Virus record (IMG/VR): IMGVR_UViG_3300024346_000341
Span: 1 to 30,754 of that record
Direction: 5' to 3' (one strand)
Length of the DNA stretch: 30,754 bases
Origin: a virus
Numbering within the stretch: position 1 is the stretch's first letter; each line of letters begins with the position of its first letter. Below the pieces are notes generated by a model that had not been told where the DNA came from, did no database searches, and was given only the letters and a program-made list of their open reading frames with translations. Both the position numbers and the translations under genes were made by a program. Shown here piece by piece: positions 1 through 9,050 of the stretch.

Positions 1-1060
1 AGACGATAGGGTTTGTAACAGAAAGAGAAGATGTTGAAACTGTGTTACCAGAACCTTGCAAGCTAATCGCACCAGTAATTGTTACGTTACCACCAACGTT
101 CAAGTTACCAGCAAGACCCATACCACCATTAACAACTAACGCACCTGTTGTTGTGCTAGAAGAGTTTGTTGGAATATTGATGAAAACTCTAACGTCTGGC
201 TCAATCTGCATCTGAGTATTACCAGTTGCGAAACCACCAGCACCGAAAATAATCTTTCTAGATGTACCCGCCTCACCTGTAGCAATAACTAAGTCACCAG
301 TGCCTGTACTGCCTGCTGGTGCTTCATAAAGCATGTATGCGTCATCTTTCTTTGTCAATGCAAAAGCTGGATCATTATAGTTAGAACTATTGATACCCAT
401 TGAGATCCAACCAGAGTCTGTGTTACCCACATTATTCATTGCAATGAATTCTGAGTATGCTAGAGTGCCTGTAGATTGATTAACAATCGCTACGTCAATC
501 GCATCGTTAGAAGATGCGGCACCAATGAATGTGTGCTTTTCTTCATTAGAATTAGTCTCTGTCAAGAATCCTGTAACTTGAGAACCCGATTGAACAGCAC
601 TTGATGCTTTAACTGTTGCCACAGAAACGTTTGCAGTCGCACCAGAAATTGTTCCGTTTGATGCAGTAATAGTTAACTTGTCAGTATTGACTGTGACATT
701 TCCAACTAATGAGGATGTGCCAGAATTGACTAGATTACCTGAAGTTGTTGTTCCAGTAACAGTAAGTGCATTTGTTGTTGTATTGAATGTCAATCCAGAA
801 TCATCTTGAATAACACCTGCTGTGCCTGCTAAAACAACTCTTCCTGAAGTTAATGAAGAAATTTTCGCATTAGTTGTGTTTGCATTTGTAGCAGAAATAT
901 CTGTGATAGTCGCAACATTTGCGTCAAATATGTCTGCGGACACAAGTACAGTTCTGTTAGATGCAGTTGTGAGGCTAGTTAACGTATTTGCTACGTCATT
1001 ATGCGCTGTTCTGAATTCGTTGAACGTATTAGACAATGCTACGTTTGTGAAAGTTGTCAT
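1..1060 (-). CDS. Fibre-like virion structural protein, N-terminal part (runs off the window)
   Basis: I read an open frame of 353 codons without a stop from an ATG at 1060 down to the window edge; the C-terminus lies outside. It begins MTTFTNVALSNTFNEFRTAH and is very rich in Thr, Asn, Ser, Val and Gly. A segment reading GVIQDDSGLTFNTTTNALTV is typical of beta-structured tail-fibre and adhesin stalks in marine T4-like phages, and a similar stretch with GLAGNLNVGGNVTITGA recurs near the edge. The ATG lies 2 bases after the stop of the 82-residue gene and has a GA-rich stretch (GAGAGAGAA) upstream. It is the last visible gene of the baseplate transcript, a usual place for fibre genes. Whether it is the receptor-binding fibre itself or a connector cannot be told without the C-terminus. 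Composition and context are seen; the fibre role is inferred. Confidence 0.7.
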   Translation of the reverse strand, partial: MTTFTNVALSNTFNEFRTAHNDVANTLTSLTTASNRTVLVSADIFDANVATITDISATNANTTNAKISSLTSGRVVLAGTAGVIQDDSGLTFNTTTNALTVTGTTTSGNLVNSGTSSLVGNVTVNTDKLTITASNGTISGATANVSVATVKASSAVQSGSQVTGFLTETNSNEEKHTFIGAASSNDAIDVAIVNQSTGTLAYSEFIAMNNVGNTDSGWISMGINSSNYNDPAFALTKKDDAYMLYEAPAGSTGTGDLVIATGEAGTSRKIIFGAGGFATGNTQMQIEPDVRVFINIPTNSSSTTTGALVVNGGMGLAGNLNVGGNVTITGAISLQGSGNTVSTSSLSVTNPIV

Positions 1061-1062
1061 AG

Positions 1063-1311
1063 TTATTCTCTCTCTTTAGTAATTTTTAATAATAGATGTT
1101 TGATTTCGCCGAGGTCTGACTTGATTTTGTCTACTTCTCCACGAATCAATGCGATTTCGTTCGTACTCTTATTTATATCAGAAATTTTTCGTTTCTGGAT
1201 TTTATATTTTAAGAGAGAATCAATATCCGTATTGAGAATTGCTTTAGAATTTCTGTCTCTCTCTGTGAACCCACGGACAGGTTCGGCAATTTTAATCTTT
1301 TCTATTATCAT
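1063..1311 (-). CDS. Small coiled-coil protein of the tail operon, unknown function
   Basis: 82 residues. Residues 10-35 (EPVRGFTERDRNSKAILNTD) are followed by a charged helical stretch from about 36 to 82 with heptad-like spacing of Ile/Leu (IRGEVDKIKSDLGEIKHLLL), so a coiled coil is likely. No signal peptide or membrane segment. The ATG overlaps the stop of the 2048-residue upstream gene (ATGA), and the stop is 2 bases before the fibre-like gene, so the three are translationally coupled. Small proteins of this type sit next to DUF4815 proteins in marine T4-like phages as I recall, always as hypotheticals. A role as fibre attachment factor or assembly chaperone is a guess from position only. 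Confidence 0.75.
   Translation of the reverse strand: MIIEKIKIAEPVRGFTERDRNSKAILNTDIDSLLKYKIQKRKISDINKSTNEIALIRGEVDKIKSDLGEIKHLLLKITKERE
1170..1177 (-). promoter_or_regulatory. T4-type late promoter, exact TATAAATA, internal to the 82-residue gene
   Basis: The minus strand carries TATAAATA exactly, followed by AGAG. T4 late promoters consist essentially of this -10 octamer, so transcription would start near 1164, about 100 bases before the fibre-like ATG at 1060. It could give the fibre gene its own late transcript. It lies inside coding sequence, so chance occurrence in AT-rich DNA is not excluded. Confidence 0.5.
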
Positions 1312-4300
1312 GCTAATGCAATTCCTCTCAAATCTTTAACTTTTGATGCGAAACTTGGATTGCCAGATAAAAAGACAATCTTAATTGCAAAATACTTGTA
1401 TCCTTGGAATGTTCTTCCATCAGGTGTTGTATATGCAACTGTATTATTTAGAACACGGAAAACGTTTTCTCCAGAAGAAATTGTAGAGAATACAGATTCA
1501 ACTGTCAACGATGTATTATTTGCAATCGTAGCTACAACTTTTTCTGTTCTAGCCAAACCGACAGCAATTGTGTCGCCAATCTTCAAGTCTTCAATGAAGC
1601 GAGTGGATGTGCCAGTAACTGTAGTTGACGTATTAGAGGTTGCAACTGTACCAGAAAGCAATTCAGAACCACCAGTTTTGGCTACAGACGGAACAACATA
1701 CTTTTCTTCTTTGTACTCATTTTGATTGAGCGTAAACGTTTCTGTTCCAACCAAATCCATAGGAGTATAGAATTTATCGTCAAACGCATCTGTGTCATTT
1801 TCGTTCAATAATTTAGCGTAGACTTTAATTGAAGTTCCTGGTGGACGATTGATTCTCAAATAGGTAACTAAATCGGCCGCTTCAAATCCGTCATTCAGCG
1901 TCACAACTTTAGTGATGTATCTAGACTCTGAAGAATATGGTCCTGTTGGATTTTCTTCATTACGAATAGTCATTGCTTGACTGACTGCATTAGCTGTGGT
2001 AAAGTTATTTGTAACAGTCAAATATGTATTATTTGCTACTGAAGCAACTCTACGATACTCATCGCCAAAGTAAGCATACTCACCAGGAAATACTTGTGTC
2101 GTAAAACTTGTACCAGAACCAACAACAATATTATTGCTAGAACCGTATGTGACTGTTCCAGTTATTGCTGTTTCATAAGAATTGTTGATAACATTCTTAT
2201 CAAAGTGAAAGATAATATTCTCATCATCGATATAAGGACTGATAAACTTATTCGTTGTAGACAGCGTTGCTCTTACTTGCAGAGACTTAAATGCATTTGT
2301 TGTTTCTGCGGCAGTTGTTGAGATTTGTTTTCTAGAACGTAATATTAATCTTTCATAGTTTTTGATTGTCGTATAATCAGAATCAACTGCATATGTGCTG
2401 TCTGCTGTCTTAATGTCGTAACTGATATTTGTTCCTGGAAGAATCTGATCGCTAATAGCAGGAGTTAATGCATCGTATGTGAATGCAGTTGGTACTGAAA
2501 TATTAGTCCAATATGCAAGTTTAGCAGAAGTGCTAAATTCTGCAACTCTCATTGTGAATTTCATATCAGTATTTTGTTTTGCTGTCCACGTTCTGTCGGT
2601 AGAAGATGTGAATAACAATCCGCTATTGTATGCTTGTTCTATTCGTGTTTGCTTGTCTGGATTAGTGATATCAATTGCGCCCAGTTCAGCAACCCAAATT
2701 GCAAAGTCTGGATCATTATTCTCAGGTTTAACAGCAAAGCAATAATCATTACCAGCATTTAAGTAAATAGGATTTTTGAATGTGAATTTTGTTGCTGACG
2801 TTGCATCATCACTAATGGCAATATTTCTATTGTTGACAAGTGCAATATCGCCATCACTAACAAATTGTGGTGATGGATATCCATTTTCAAGTTCACGAAT
2901 TTCAACAGTAACGTTTCTGTTATTGTCTTGAGATTTTGATTTGAAGAACAAATCAATAGAAGTCAAATAGAATCCTTTTGGATAAGTATCTGGATCAACA
3001 TAGAAACTCTGAGACAATGGATCAGTACTTCTTGGCGGCGGTTGTGCTATTGGCACACTTGCAGTTTCAACACGTTGTTGAGAAACAACTTTTCTACCTA
3101 AGTTTGTGATGTTATTGGTATTGTTAAATGATACGTTAAACGGACGAGAGTTAATTGTGACTGTGCCAGTCTTTTGTATAATACCTTGTGCATAGATGCT
3201 GTTTCTTGCGCTAGTTAATGTTGTACTTTCAGAATTCGTTGGACTGTCGGTGATTTTAAATTCACGTTGGCCTGTGTAGAATTTTGTTGAAGGAACTTCA
3301 AACAACAAATAAATTTGATTGTTTTTAACAATGAGTGGCTGTGTTTCGCCATCAGCAATTATTCTATGTGTTACGCCTACACCTCCCAATTCAATAAGAC
3401 CCGTTGTAGTACTAACGGCAAACTTAGCATTTAATGTTTGTAGCGTAGTAGATGCACCAATCAATTCAATTTGATAGCAGTTTGCAGTAACGTTAATACC
3501 ATCAAAAAATGCATAAACTCTAGAGTTATTTTTCAAGCCTCTAGCTTGAATAACGAATTCACGTTGACGCATCCAAAGTGCGGCTTCAACTTGAACAACC
3601 CTGTCAAATTTAACATCTTGTGTAGAAGCAGTTGATTGATTGCCTGAAGCTAATTGATTGTATGCAACTTGAGTTGTTTGCTGTAATGCAGTAGTGACAT
3701 TAAAGTTACCGACTTGAGTTGTTTGATTTGTACCAGCAACAATTCCAGTTTGTTGGGTGCCACCAAGCCATTTTTGATTTAATGGAGCAACTTCCGTATT
3801 CCATGCGTTTTGTAAAGCCTTCCAGTTGTCTGCACCTTGGTCATCATTATATACAACTGCTTTTGCTGGATCATTTTCAGTTTGAAAGAAGTTGTCCGTA
3901 AATGGCATGACAGATAATTCACCAGTCCAAACAAAGTTCAATTCTTCTGCAAGTCTTAGTTGCTTAGACGCATATGCTTGTTTTAATCCTGGTGCTTCAA
4001 CTTCAGTATATGGTAACATAACTTTGTTACCAGAATTTATTGTTGTTGTTGATGGAGTTGGAGAATGGCGAAGTCCAACTGTGTTTGCATTATCTTGCAA
4101 GCAAGTTAAGAATTTATTTTTCTTGTCGATAGAACAATTTTTACCATCATTAGACGTAGATGCTACAGCCCACCCCGAAAATGGGTCAACAAGAATACCA
4201 TTCTTAAATCTGTCTAGACCATCAGCATCTAATTCTGTCGTATCTGTTGCTTGTTTCTCTAAGAAACTTAATGCAGTAAAGTATTCAAGTCTTTCGAGTC

Positions 4301-7300
4301 TTTCATTCATTTTAGCAACATCACGCATCGTGAAGCGTTTGTTTTTCAACAATTTAATTTTAACTTCAGATGGCAATGATGGGTATGCTGGAATAGTTAA
4401 TTCTGCAATCTCTAACGTGTCGGGTTTAGTTGGTGGTGTTTCTGCTCTCTGATTACCAGCTTGTGCAGGAACGCCATCGTTAATACCAAACACACCACGA
4501 TTGTTGATGTATACTTTAGAAACTCTACCTTTGTAGTAAATCAAATCTGCATCAAAATCTGAGCCAGATTCAGGAATACGAAGCCCAAAAGTTGGAACTT
4601 GATATGTGCCAACATCAATTGGATTTAAAGATGTGTTCGCAGTTTTAATTGGTCTAAAATCAATACAGTCACGAAGTTTAAAAACGTTCTTAGTTGTAGG
4701 ACTTGTGAATATAGGAATGTCGCCAGTTGTGATTGTAGTATTTGATGTTGCGTCATCATCAACTGGATATGAATTAACTGATGTATATCCAACACCCTGA
4801 GATGTATCGTGTGTGAAGTTGTCAAAGACTGCTAACAATCTACCCGTTGGGACGTAACCGGCAATCGGTGTAATTGTTCCGTGTTCATATGCATAATCAC
4901 GTTGCCCATTATCCAATGTGTAGTATGCAGTAACGTTTGTGTTTGCTGTAGTAGCGGCAACTGCGAATGACGATGATTGATAAACAGCAGATAGCTGATA
5001 GATATCACCAATACCTAAACCAAATGGTCCAGACAATCCATTGATGTGTGTATTTGGATTAATATTCGCTTGAGTTTGAAAACTTAATGTTTTAATTTTT
5101 TCTTTTGCACTTGCTCTGTCCATAGACACAATAACGTCAGCAGTAAATGTTGCGTTTTCTTTAACATCAATTGCTACTGATCCAGGAGACGTAACATTAA
5201 CTGTTCGTGTGGCTCCTGAACCACCATTGCCAGAAAGCGATAAGATTGTTCCTGTTGGAATAATCTTGGTGAACGTGTTAGCAGTAGAACCAGTTGTGTG
5301 TGCAGATGACAGAATCAACGATGTTGCACTTGTGATAGAAGAGACTTGTCTAGTCAAACTGTTGACTTTAATTAAGTCTCCAACATTCAATTGTGTAGTG
5401 AATGCTGTTCCGCTTCCAGTAACAATGGTGTTGGCAGCCGCTATAGTAAGAGTACCAGTCAATGCAGAAGTTTCTACGTTTGCGCCAGCATTGTTAACGA
5501 CAACCATGTAGTAGTCATTTTTCTGAGTAGCATTTAATGTGTCTGTACCAATGAATGTTTCTGTAACAACGTCAGTCGCAACAGTTGCAACACCAGAAGA
5601 GAATGAAACATTAAATTTCTTTTTGAATCTAAATGCAGTTTTAACGTTTTCTGAAGAATCACGTACTGTTTTAATTGCATCATATGGCAATGGAAAAATC
5701 ATTGTATTGAATGATGTTTCTTGTAAAACAGCACCAGCGGCAGTTGTTACAATATCAGCAAAACGTTTTGGTGTTGCAGAATCATAAATGGAACGAACGT
5801 CTTTAAAATCTTTTCCTGAATTCATCACAATATCATACAAGTAAAAATAGTATCTTGCATCGGCAGTACCTTTAGTACCACTCACATATTCAATCGAACG
5901 CACTCTTGCAGTACCAATTGCACTACCCGCTACGGATGCAGTTGAGTGTGCTAAGTTTGTAATAACTTGTTGTGCTGTATTGTATAGATCAACAGTAGTT
6001 GATTCCATAATGTCCCAACCACCAACAACTTCTTTGACTTCAATATATTGCCCGTAATTGATTTGTGTATTAGTTTGTTCCACGTAAGCTGTGCTAAGAC
6101 CTTTTTCAATTTCTATTGGAGTTTTTGCAATGATTTGATTTCTATAACCAGACACATAAGATGTGAATGGATCAACTTCAACCAAAAGCAAATCTGTGTT
6201 ACCGCCTTCAGCCGAAGTGTATCTACCACCATTATCACCATTTTGTAAATGCTCACGAACATAAACAATTGGATCAGACAACGTATAATTGCCAGATTCT
6301 TCTTGTGTTCGTTTTGCTAAAACATCTTCTAGTTTACTATCTACAGTAATTGTTTTTCTTTTTCTAGCAACGCCACCATCAATTTCTGTAACTGTGATGA
6401 ATTCATTTTCATCGGTAGTTGCATCTAACGCAATTTTTGTTAGAATTGTATCAATTTTTAATCTATCAGCACCAGGTGCTTGAAAGTTTGGTGTGCCTTG
6501 TGCATTGTCAACGAGAGTTTGATCTTCAATGTAATCAACAAAAGATTTGCTTGGAACTAATCCAACTTTATAAGAAGGTTCGTTCGTGTATTTGTCAAGA
6601 ATAATTGTTTGTGTGGTATGTTTAACAAAATGATCTGCAACATATACAACACCCTCAGAAACAGTAATCTTAGAACCGTAGTTATAGATTTGCTGTGTCG
6701 CAAGGCCTTCGTCAACAACATTTCTTACTGCATTTGTTGCCGCTGCCAACGCATATGATCTACCTGTTGTGTTTGCTGTAAAGATAGTTTCTGAATTTGC
6801 AAATGAAGTATTTGCGCTTTGATTTGAAACGTTTGTTACATTAAGCACTTGATTTGCACCAGTGCTTAATGTCGTGTTTGCTGTTGTTGCAGTTAATGTT
6901 CCAGATGTGTTTGAAACGAAGATTTTAATTGAACCAGAAATTGGGTCTGTATAAAATGTTTCAATCGTAGCAGTATTACCTGTCGAAAAGGTAATTGTAT
7001 TTCCCGATGTGAGTGTAGATGGTGCAACGTTTACTGTAAGAACTTGCGTTCCATTTGTTGCGTAACTAATGAACAATGTTTTTGGATCATCACCATCAAC
7101 ATCGGTAACTAATCCAGAGTATGCTTTGATACCGCTGTTTGCACCGTAAATTATGCTACCATTAAAGTCTTCAACATCAACCGTGCTACCATTATAAGTA
7201 GGCTGAAGTTTGACAAAACTTAAATTTAAATCTAGATTTTGTTCACACCCGTCAACTAATGCGCCTTGCTTGAAAAAATATTCAGCAAAGCGTCTAGTCT

Positions 7301-7454
7301 GCACTTGTTGAAGAGTTTGTGCTTGCGTAAGTTCTCTAGCCTGAACAGCACGTCCAGGACGATAGAGAACCCTTACAAACTTCTTTTCTTCATCATAATC
7401 ATCAAAGTATGGACTGGTGTCTAAGTCTACACCACCAGGATTTGTATTTGCCAT
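1308..7454 (-). CDS. Giant DUF4815-type virion structural protein (baseplate/fibre connector)
   Basis: 2048 residues. The N-terminus (residues 12-60: DTSPYFDDYDEEKKF, then YRPGRAVQARELTQ and LQQVQTRRFAEYFFKQG) matches what I know of the DUF4815 family of marine T4-like phage structural proteins. Residues about 1040-1070 form a charged helix (RDVAKMNERLERLEYF). Residues 1478-1530 (DPLSQSFYVDPDTYPKGFYL) lead into a beta-sandwich-like stretch. Three copies of a module of about 67 residues with a GSGTxF core occur at 665-731, 1764-1830 and 1933-2001. There is no signal peptide or transmembrane helix and few cysteines. It follows gp8 by 28 bases, where T4 has genes 9, 10 and 11, and overlaps the next gene by ATGA; it may replace gp9/gp10 in linking wedge and fibres (inference). 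Start: ATG at 7454, weak SD (TAGGTTTGA). Confidence 0.85.
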   Translation of the reverse strand: MANTNPGGVDLDTSPYFDDYDEEKKFVRVLYRPGRAVQARELTQAQTLQQVQTRRFAEYFFKQGALVDGCEQNLDLNLSFVKLQPTYNGSTVDVEDFNGSIIYGANSGIKAYSGLVTDVDGDDPKTLFISYATNGTQVLTVNVAPSTLTSGNTITFSTGNTATIETFYTDPISGSIKIFVSNTSGTLTATTANTTLSTGANQVLNVTNVSNQSANTSFANSETIFTANTTGRSYALAAATNAVRNVVDEGLATQQIYNYGSKITVSEGVVYVADHFVKHTTQTIILDKYTNEPSYKVGLVPSKSFVDYIEDQTLVDNAQGTPNFQAPGADRLKIDTILTKIALDATTDENEFITVTEIDGGVARKRKTITVDSKLEDVLAKRTQEESGNYTLSDPIVYVREHLQNGDNGGRYTSAEGGNTDLLLVEVDPFTSYVSGYRNQIIAKTPIEIEKGLSTAYVEQTNTQINYGQYIEVKEVVGGWDIMESTTVDLYNTAQQVITNLAHSTASVAGSAIGTARVRSIEYVSGTKGTADARYYFYLYDIVMNSGKDFKDVRSIYDSATPKRFADIVTTAAGAVLQETSFNTMIFPLPYDAIKTVRDSSENVKTAFRFKKKFNVSFSSGVATVATDVVTETFIGTDTLNATQKNDYYMVVVNNAGANVETSALTGTLTIAAANTIVTGSGTAFTTQLNVGDLIKVNSLTRQVSSITSATSLILSSAHTTGSTANTFTKIIPTGTILSLSGNGGSGATRTVNVTSPGSVAIDVKENATFTADVIVSMDRASAKEKIKTLSFQTQANINPNTHINGLSGPFGLGIGDIYQLSAVYQSSSFAVAATTANTNVTAYYTLDNGQRDYAYEHGTITPIAGYVPTGRLLAVFDNFTHDTSQGVGYTSVNSYPVDDDATSNTTITTGDIPIFTSPTTKNVFKLRDCIDFRPIKTANTSLNPIDVGTYQVPTFGLRIPESGSDFDADLIYYKGRVSKVYINNRGVFGINDGVPAQAGNQRAETPPTKPDTLEIAELTIPAYPSLPSEVKIKLLKNKRFTMRDVAKMNERLERLEYFTALSFLEKQATDTTELDADGLDRFKNGILVDPFSGWAVASTSNDGKNCSIDKKNKFLTCLQDNANTVGLRHSPTPSTTTINSGNKVMLPYTEVEAPGLKQAYASKQLRLAEELNFVWTGELSVMPFTDNFFQTENDPAKAVVYNDDQGADNWKALQNAWNTEVAPLNQKWLGGTQQTGIVAGTNQTTQVGNFNVTTALQQTTQVAYNQLASGNQSTASTQDVKFDRVVQVEAALWMRQREFVIQARGLKNNSRVYAFFDGINVTANCYQIELIGASTTLQTLNAKFAVSTTTGLIELGGVGVTHRIIADGETQPLIVKNNQIYLLFEVPSTKFYTGQREFKITDSPTNSESTTLTSARNSIYAQGIIQKTGTVTINSRPFNVSFNNTNNITNLGRKVVSQQRVETASVPIAQPPPRSTDPLSQSFYVDPDTYPKGFYLTSIDLFFKSKSQDNNRNVTVEIRELENGYPSPQFVSDGDIALVNNRNIAISDDATSATKFTFKNPIYLNAGNDYCFAVKPENNDPDFAIWVAELGAIDITNPDKQTRIEQAYNSGLLFTSSTDRTWTAKQNTDMKFTMRVAEFSTSAKLAYWTNISVPTAFTYDALTPAISDQILPGTNISYDIKTADSTYAVDSDYTTIKNYERLILRSRKQISTTAAETTNAFKSLQVRATLSTTNKFISPYIDDENIIFHFDKNVINNSYETAITGTVTYGSSNNIVVGSGTSFTTQVFPGEYAYFGDEYRRVASVANNTYLTVTNNFTTANAVSQAMTIRNEENPTGPYSSESRYITKVVTLNDGFEAADLVTYLRINRPPGTSIKVYAKLLNENDTDAFDDKFYTPMDLVGTETFTLNQNEYKEEKYVVPSVAKTGGSELLSGTVATSNTSTTVTGTSTRFIEDLKIGDTIAVGLARTEKVVATIANNTSLTVESVFSTISSGENVFRVLNNTVAYTTPDGRTFQGYKYFAIKIVFLSGNPSFASKVKDLRGIALA
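1452..1658 (-). repeat. GSGTxF beta module, copy 3 in the DUF4815-type protein
   Basis: Residues 1933-2001 of the giant protein. Pattern: GTV(x)n-TTVTGTSTRF-x5-IGD-I-x10-V-x2-IANNTSLTV. Same pattern as residues 665-731 and 1764-1830 of this protein and the last 56 residues of gp7. Protein-level repeat; the DNA copies are diverged. Confidence 0.7.
1965..2165 (-). repeat. GSGTxF beta module, copy 2 in the DUF4815-type protein
   Basis: Residues 1764-1830: ITGTVTYGSSN, then VVGSGTSFTTQ, a Gly-containing turn, and VASVANNTYLTV. The VANNTYLTV end is close to VANTTYMIT in the gp7 C-terminal copy. Confidence 0.7.
5262..5462 (-). repeat. GSGTxF beta module, copy 1 in the DUF4815-type protein
   Basis: Residues 665-731: LTGTLTIAAANTIVTGSGTA, FTTQLNVGDLIKV, and VSSITSATSLIL. 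It sits in the middle of the protein while the other two copies lie near the C-terminus, so the copies are not in simple tandem. Confidence 0.7.
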
Positions 7455-7482
7455 TTATTTTTCAAACCTACGTTTTTTTAAA

Positions 7483-8763
7483 TTAGAATTGAATGATTAG
7501 TTTAACGTCTTCAATTTGGTCAGCCGCTCTAGAGATTGGCACACGATTTTCAACATAGATAATGTCGCCGCTATATGGTTGTAAACCTGGAGTTGTGATA
7601 ACTGCAATAGTACCAGTGGCAGCCGATGTACCACCTGTCACGCTTGTTGTATTAGCAAATACTTTGTGTACTGGCAATGTAGTAAACAAGTTTGGTGTTG
7701 TAAATTCAACAACAGACGCTGTGTTTGATCCGCTAGTAACAGTTTCGTCTAATGTGAACGTGCCAGAGATTCCAGACAATTGATACTTGAATGATTGTCT
7801 AAAAGAAGAAGCAACCGCTCTTGTGCTTGTGCCATACAAATATGGATCACGAACAATACCAACTTGACGGAATTCGTTAGCTGTAGAGAATGTATTAGAT
7901 TCAGTACCATCTAAACGAACGTTCAACATGATGTATTTACCACCGAGTTCTTCAACTGCATTAGAACCATGCCCACCTTTTGGTGAAATGATTGCTGTTG
8001 CGGCCGCCGCACCAGATGCAAATGTGACAGATGCTCTTGTGTATCCTGTTCCAGCATTTGTGATTGTAACTGCCGTAACTGTATTAGCTACGATTGTAGA
8101 GTTTGCAGTAGCGCCAGTGCCATCGCCAGTAATTGTAACAGCTGGAGCAGTAGCATATCCAGAACCACCTGATGTTACTTTAACAACGTGAATACCACCA
8201 TCAACTGCGGCTGTTTGAACGTCATATTGATCCTCACCACCATCAGATGCTAAAAGTTCTACTGGAATATAGTCATTCGTCAAGAATTTCAATGCTTTAG
8301 CAGTCGTAACTGTATACATGTATTTCCAAATGTATCCGTCTGCGGCTGTAAATGGCGATGTGCTTACGCCTGTTGGCTTTGTAGTAGAAGCGGCACCACT
8401 TGCGTTCCACAAACACTTGTAAACGTTATAGTCTTCTGTAAGTACATAAAAGTTATCAGACTCAACCAAGTTTGTATCGGTATCATCATAGTACACATAA
8501 ACTGTACCAGAAGTCCAATTGTATCTTGGAATTGCATGTGATACGTCCGATGAGGTAATGCGTTTTGCGGCATACATGTCACGCCATGGAGTATATTCAA
8601 CGTTAGCTGTTGAATTTACTGGTGTTGGTGGATTGTTATCGTCCGCAAATGCTGTGTTTTTGCCAATGAACAAATACATAATAGTATTTGCTGTTTCAGA
8701 AAATGCTTCTGCGAATTGCTGTGCATTGTGTACTCTGAATTTTGTAGTTACAATTGATGCCAT
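7483..8763 (-). CDS. gp8: Baseplate wedge protein gp8 with inserted beta repeats
   Basis: 426 residues against 334 in T4 gp8. The N-terminus (IVTTKFRVHNAQQF) resembles T4 gp8 IVTSKFRTEKM, the middle keeps HAIPRYNWTSG (T4 AVIPRRDWG), NVYKCLWN, and DGYIWKYMY (T4 DGYVWEYLF), and the C-terminus SGDIIYVENRVPI...DQIEDVKLII matches T4 SGEMIYMENRPPI...DQTEEINILF. Two stretches look inserted: residues 192-260, two Gly-Tyr repeats (GGSGY, GTGY), and 334-393, two TSG modules. gp8 forms a dimer in each wedge and links gp6/gp7 to the outer baseplate. It has a strong SD (AAGGAG, 8 bases before ATG) and its own late promoter at 8813, so it starts a transcription unit downstream of gp7. Confidence 0.93.
   Translation of the reverse strand: MASIVTTKFRVHNAQQFAEAFSETANTIMYLFIGKNTAFADDNNPPTPVNSTANVEYTPWRDMYAAKRITSSDVSHAIPRYNWTSGTVYVYYDDTDTNLVESDNFYVLTEDYNVYKCLWNASGAASTTKPTGVSTSPFTAADGYIWKYMYTVTTAKALKFLTNDYIPVELLASDGGEDQYDVQTAAVDGGIHVVKVTSGGSGYATAPAVTITGDGTGATANSTIVANTVTAVTITNAGTGYTRASVTFASGAAAATAIISPKGGHGSNAVEELGGKYIMLNVRLDGTESNTFSTANEFRQVGIVRDPYLYGTSTRAVASSFRQSFKYQLSGISGTFTLDETVTSGSNTASVVEFTTPNLFTTLPVHKVFANTTSVTGGTSAATGTIAVITTPGLQPYSGDIIYVENRVPISRAADQIEDVKLIIQF
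7984..8190 (-). repeat. Gly-Tyr beta repeats inserted in gp8
   Basis: Residues 192-260 of gp8 hold two units: VVKVTSGGSGYATAPAVTIT followed by GDGTGATA, then VTAVTITNAGTGY followed by ASVTFASGAAA. The same unit occurs about six times in gp7 but not in T4 gp8, so this looks like a transferred or expanded module. Confidence 0.7.
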
Positions 8764-8812
8764 GTGGTTTTCTCCTTTTGAATACTGTACTTAAAGTTGT
8801 TTTTCATTTACT

Positions 8813-8820
8813 TATTTATA
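8813..8820 (-). promoter_or_regulatory. T4-type late promoter for gp8, exact TATAAATA
   Basis: The 116-base gap between the gp7 stop (8880) and the gp8 start (8763) is the longest intergenic gap in this block. On the minus strand it reads GTATAAATAAG, an exact match to the T4 late -10 octamer. Start of transcription would be near 8807, leaving a leader of about 43 bases that includes the AAGGAG ribosome binding site. No clear terminator hairpin for the upstream gp7 transcript is visible in the gap. Confidence 0.75.
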
Positions 8821-8879
8821 CAAAGTTTTTTGAAATTTTGTGAATTATACGCTTGTCTACCATTATTTAGGGGGCTATT

Positions 8880-9050
8880 TTATGCTGAAATCCTGTGTGC
8901 AACAACACCGCTAAATGCATTTGCAGGTAATCTATCTGTTATCATGTATGTGGTATTTGCGACACTCTCTACTTCGAAATACTCATTGTTTGCAACAAAT
9001 ACACTACCAGAACTAAAGTCTGATACAAAGTTTGTTCCAGAACCAATCAC
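8880..9050 (-). repeat. GSGTxF beta module at the gp7 C-terminus
   Basis: Residues 1174-1229: VIGSGTNFVSDFSSGSVFVA, YFEVESVANTTYMIT. Same unit as the three in the DUF4815-type protein; it ends the polypeptide. Confidence 0.65.

Noticed and set aside
3892-4452. 186-codon plus-strand frame antisense to the DUF4815-type gene
   Set aside because: Ser/Val-rich mirror of a real gene, without SD or family resemblance; other long antisense frames in 1-21316 and 24900-27300 were rejected for the same reason.
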